Shown here in pieces: positions 5,460 to 6,827 of a stretch of DNA of 6,827 nt (positions are counted from its first letter, which is position 1; each line of letters opens with the position of its first letter). The DNA is taken from assembly GCA_945957335.1 (NCBI GenBank), contig CAMFLJ010000206.1:1-6827 (forward strand), given 5' to 3'. The translations under genes were made by a program, and so were the position numbers. Below the pieces are notes generated by a model, which was given only the letters and a program-made list of their open reading frames with translations, searched no databases and was not told the DNA's origin. Source of the stretch: an uncultured Actinomycetes bacterium (GTDB lineage Bacteria > Actinomycetota > Acidimicrobiia > Acidimicrobiales > Acidimicrobilacustridaceae).

Positions 5460-6323
5460 CTACCGGCGGGCGCGATCGCGGCGGTCGGCCATGGCCAGCG
5501 AGATCAGCACGATCAGCGCGATCACCAGGGCCAGCACCAGGCCGATGCGCAGCGGGCCGACCGAGTCGATCCAGTCGGTCATCCGCCCGCTGAGGTCGAA
5601 CATCCACCGGGCCACGCCGCCGCCCGACGTGTTGCCGTCGTAGACCCGCAGCTCGTACCAGCCGTAGTAGACGACGTAGCCGCCGGCGAGCACGAGCAGC
5701 GCGCCCGAGATGCGGCCGACGTAGGGCAGCACGCCGCGCATGCGCCGCACCAGGCTCTGGCGGGCGAGGGCGATGGCCAGGGTGAGCACCATCAGCACCA
5801 GGCCCATGCCGAGGGCGTAGGCCACGAACGCGCCGATGCCCACCAGCAGGCTCTGGTCGTCGATCGTGGTCGACACGGCTGCGGTGAACAGGGCGAAGGT
5901 GCAGCTGAGCGACACCAGCGCGTAGGAGATGCCGAACAGGAAGATCGACGTGAGCTCGCGCGAGTCGGTGCCCTTGTTGAGCTTGGGCAGGCGCACGGTG
6001 AGGGTGCGCCCGGTGAGCATGAAGATGCCGAGCCCGACCAGCACGATGCCGAGCACGATGGTGAGCCACGGCAGGCGGTCGGAGATGCGGGTGAGGACCG
6101 GCTCGAGGATCACGCCGAGCACGAGGAACACCACGACGAAGCCGGCAGTCATCGCCGCGCCGACCTTCAGGGCACGCGCCACCGCCCGGCCGGTGTCGAG
6201 GTCGTCGTGCTCGCCCTCGAGCCCGAGGAAGTACGACAGGTACGCCGGCAGCATGGCGAAGCCGCACGGGTTGAACGTGGCGACCATGCCCACGCCGAAG
6301 GCGTAGGCCAGCGACCCGTTCAT
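5460..6323 (-). CDS. ccdA: CcdA-like thiol:disulfide transmembrane protein (cytochrome c biogenesis family)
   Basis: This is an integral membrane protein of the CcdA/DsbD-beta family that carries reducing equivalents from cytoplasmic thioredoxin across the membrane to extracytoplasmic thioredoxin-like partners, for cytochrome c maturation or other thiol targets. It is 287 residues. The two redox cysteines expected in this family are present: Cys 20 in FNPCGFAMLPAYLSY (17-31) and Cys 141 in LSCTFALF (139-146). About six hydrophobic segments are seen (roughly 6-34, 53-76, 87-104, 125-150, 157-187, 203-221), plus an extra C-terminal helix at about 258-279 ending in Arg-rich residues. The ATG at 6323 shares its A with the TGA stop of the upstream tlpA-like gene (TGATG), which decides the start and suggests translational coupling. 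A longer in-frame extension upstream reads through the tlpA gene in another frame and is not real. The partner gene supports the function. Confidence 0.93.
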   Translation of the reverse strand: MNGSLAYAFGVGMVATFNPCGFAMLPAYLSYFLGLEGEHDDLDTGRAVARALKVGAAMTAGFVVVFLVLGVILEPVLTRISDRLPWLTIVLGIVLVGLGIFMLTGRTLTVRLPKLNKGTDSRELTSIFLFGISYALVSLSCTFALFTAAVSTTIDDQSLLVGIGAFVAYALGMGLVLMVLTLAIALARQSLVRRMRGVLPYVGRISGALLVLAGGYVVYYGWYELRVYDGNTSGGGVARWMFDLSGRMTDWIDSVGPLRIGLVLALVIALIVLISLAMADRRDRARR

Positions 6324-6782
6324 CAGCTCGCCAGGTTCTGGTCGATGGCCTGCTGGATCTGGTCGGCCGACAGCGCGCCGGTGTGCACCCAGGCGATGGT
6401 GCCGTCGGCCCGGACCAGCACGGTCCGGGGAAGGCTCACCCCGCCGAGGGCCCGGAAGGCGTCGGCCTTGGGGTCTCGTGCGGTGGGGTAGGTCACGCCG
6501 GTCTTGGCGATCATCGCGAGCCCGCTGTCGGCCCGCTCCGCGACCTGGAGGCCGAGGTAGTCGATCGTGGTGCCGTGCGTCTGGAAGCTCTGCTCGAGAT
6601 CGGGCATCTCCCGGATGCACGGGACGCAGGTCGACGACCAGAAGTTGATCAGCAGCGGCTTGCCGTTGGTGGCCAGCTGGACGTCGGCGCCGTCGAAGGT
6701 CTTGTAGGTGATGGCGGGCAGCTGCTCGCCGCTGACGTCACTTCCGGTGAGGTCGTCGCCGACCGGCTCGGTGCCGTTGGGG
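6323..6782 (-). CDS. TlpA/ResA-like extracytoplasmic thioredoxin (5' end lost at contig edge)
   Basis: This is a thioredoxin-fold protein that likely works outside the cytoplasmic membrane, reducing disulfides (for example in apocytochrome c) with electrons from CcdA. The genuine part is 152 residues. It shows the redoxin lead LPAITYKTFDGADVQLAT (21-38), the active site FWSSTCVPCIREMP (47-60) with Cys 52 and Cys 55 (CVPC), the cis-Pro region GVSLPRTVLVRADG (114-127, Pro 118), and a C-terminal helix ending at the TGA. The gene is joined to ccdA by a TGATG stop/start overlap, the standard TlpA-CcdA pairing. Its true start, and the signal peptide or membrane anchor it should have, are missing. 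At 6783 the sequence switches to an Illumina adapter, so an apparent start at 6811 (residues MGSEMCIRDS) is an artefact of translating the adapter and not part of this protein. Confidence 0.93.
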
Positions 6783-6827
6783 CTGTCTCTTATACACATC
6801 TCCGAGCCCACGAGACTAAGGCGAATC
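6783..6827. other. Illumina Nextera adapter with i7 index (sequencing artefact)
   Basis: CTGTCTCTTATACACATCT (6783-6801) is the Nextera transposon mosaic-end read-through sequence. It is followed by CCGAGCCCACGAGAC (6802-6816, read 2 adapter part), then an 8-base index TAAGGCGA (6817-6824, which I recognise as index N701), then ATC, the start of the P7 tail. This is library-preparation DNA left at a contig end, not genomic sequence. Its reverse translation yields the well-known artefact peptide MGSEMCIRDS. Confidence 0.98.

Noticed and set aside
4001..5593. Very long plus-strand open frame (530 codons) across pdxH and the LLM gene
   Set aside because: It is antisense to the clear LLM oxidoreductase and out of frame with pdxH. 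Its composition is Ala/Gly/Arg-rich low complexity typical of a shadow frame in GC-rich DNA, and it has no recognisable domain.
6324..6620. N-terminal extension of the ccdA frame up to 6620
   Set aside because: The extra ~99 residues are Arg/Pro-rich and come from reading the tlpA-like gene in another frame. The ATG at 6323 starts directly on a typical CcdA N-terminus.

Overview
This 6.8 kb window is very GC-rich bacterial DNA with the look of a high-GC actinobacterium. An Acidimicrobiia-like lineage is my best guess. The reasons are an F420-type luciferase-like oxidoreductase, at least one start that looks leaderless (a TAnnnT box about 6 nt before a start codon), and the style of the SerRS and PdxH proteins. 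The taxonomy is inference from codon use and protein style, not from a database match. The right end is a sequencing artefact: bases 6783-6827 are an Illumina Nextera read-through adapter including an i7 index. This means the window is the end of an assembled contig and the last gene is cut there.

Layout, left to right: (1) the 5' part of an ABC-2 type transporter ATPase on the minus strand, running off the left edge; (2) serS on the plus strand, divergent from the ABC gene across a 39-bp gap that holds a perfect 15-bp palindrome touching the serS start codon; (3) a CLC-F type fluoride/proton antiporter gene on the minus strand, convergent with serS and only 1 bp from it; (4) a fluoride (crcB-motif) riboswitch in the leader of that gene, followed by two strong hairpins that look like its expression platform; (5) pdxH on the plus strand, divergent from the riboswitch; (6) a 137-bp convergent intergenic region with four alternating copies of a short repeat; (7) a minus-strand gene group tlpA-like thioredoxin, then ccdA-like membrane protein, then LLM-class F420-dependent oxidoreductase.

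How they work together: the riboswitch and CLC-F gene form a self-contained fluoride-resistance unit, in which fluoride is sensed by the RNA and exported by the antiporter. The thioredoxin and CcdA proteins form an extracytoplasmic thiol-reduction pair with overlapping stop and start codons (TGATG). The LLM oxidoreductase follows 34 bp downstream with its own good Shine-Dalgarno sequence. serS and pdxH are housekeeping genes with no evident link to their neighbours. I see no sign of a mobile element, phage, CRISPR array, tRNA or rRNA, and no convincing new multi-gene system. The most informative items are the riboswitch with its platform, the repeat cluster at 4357-4473, and the adapter.
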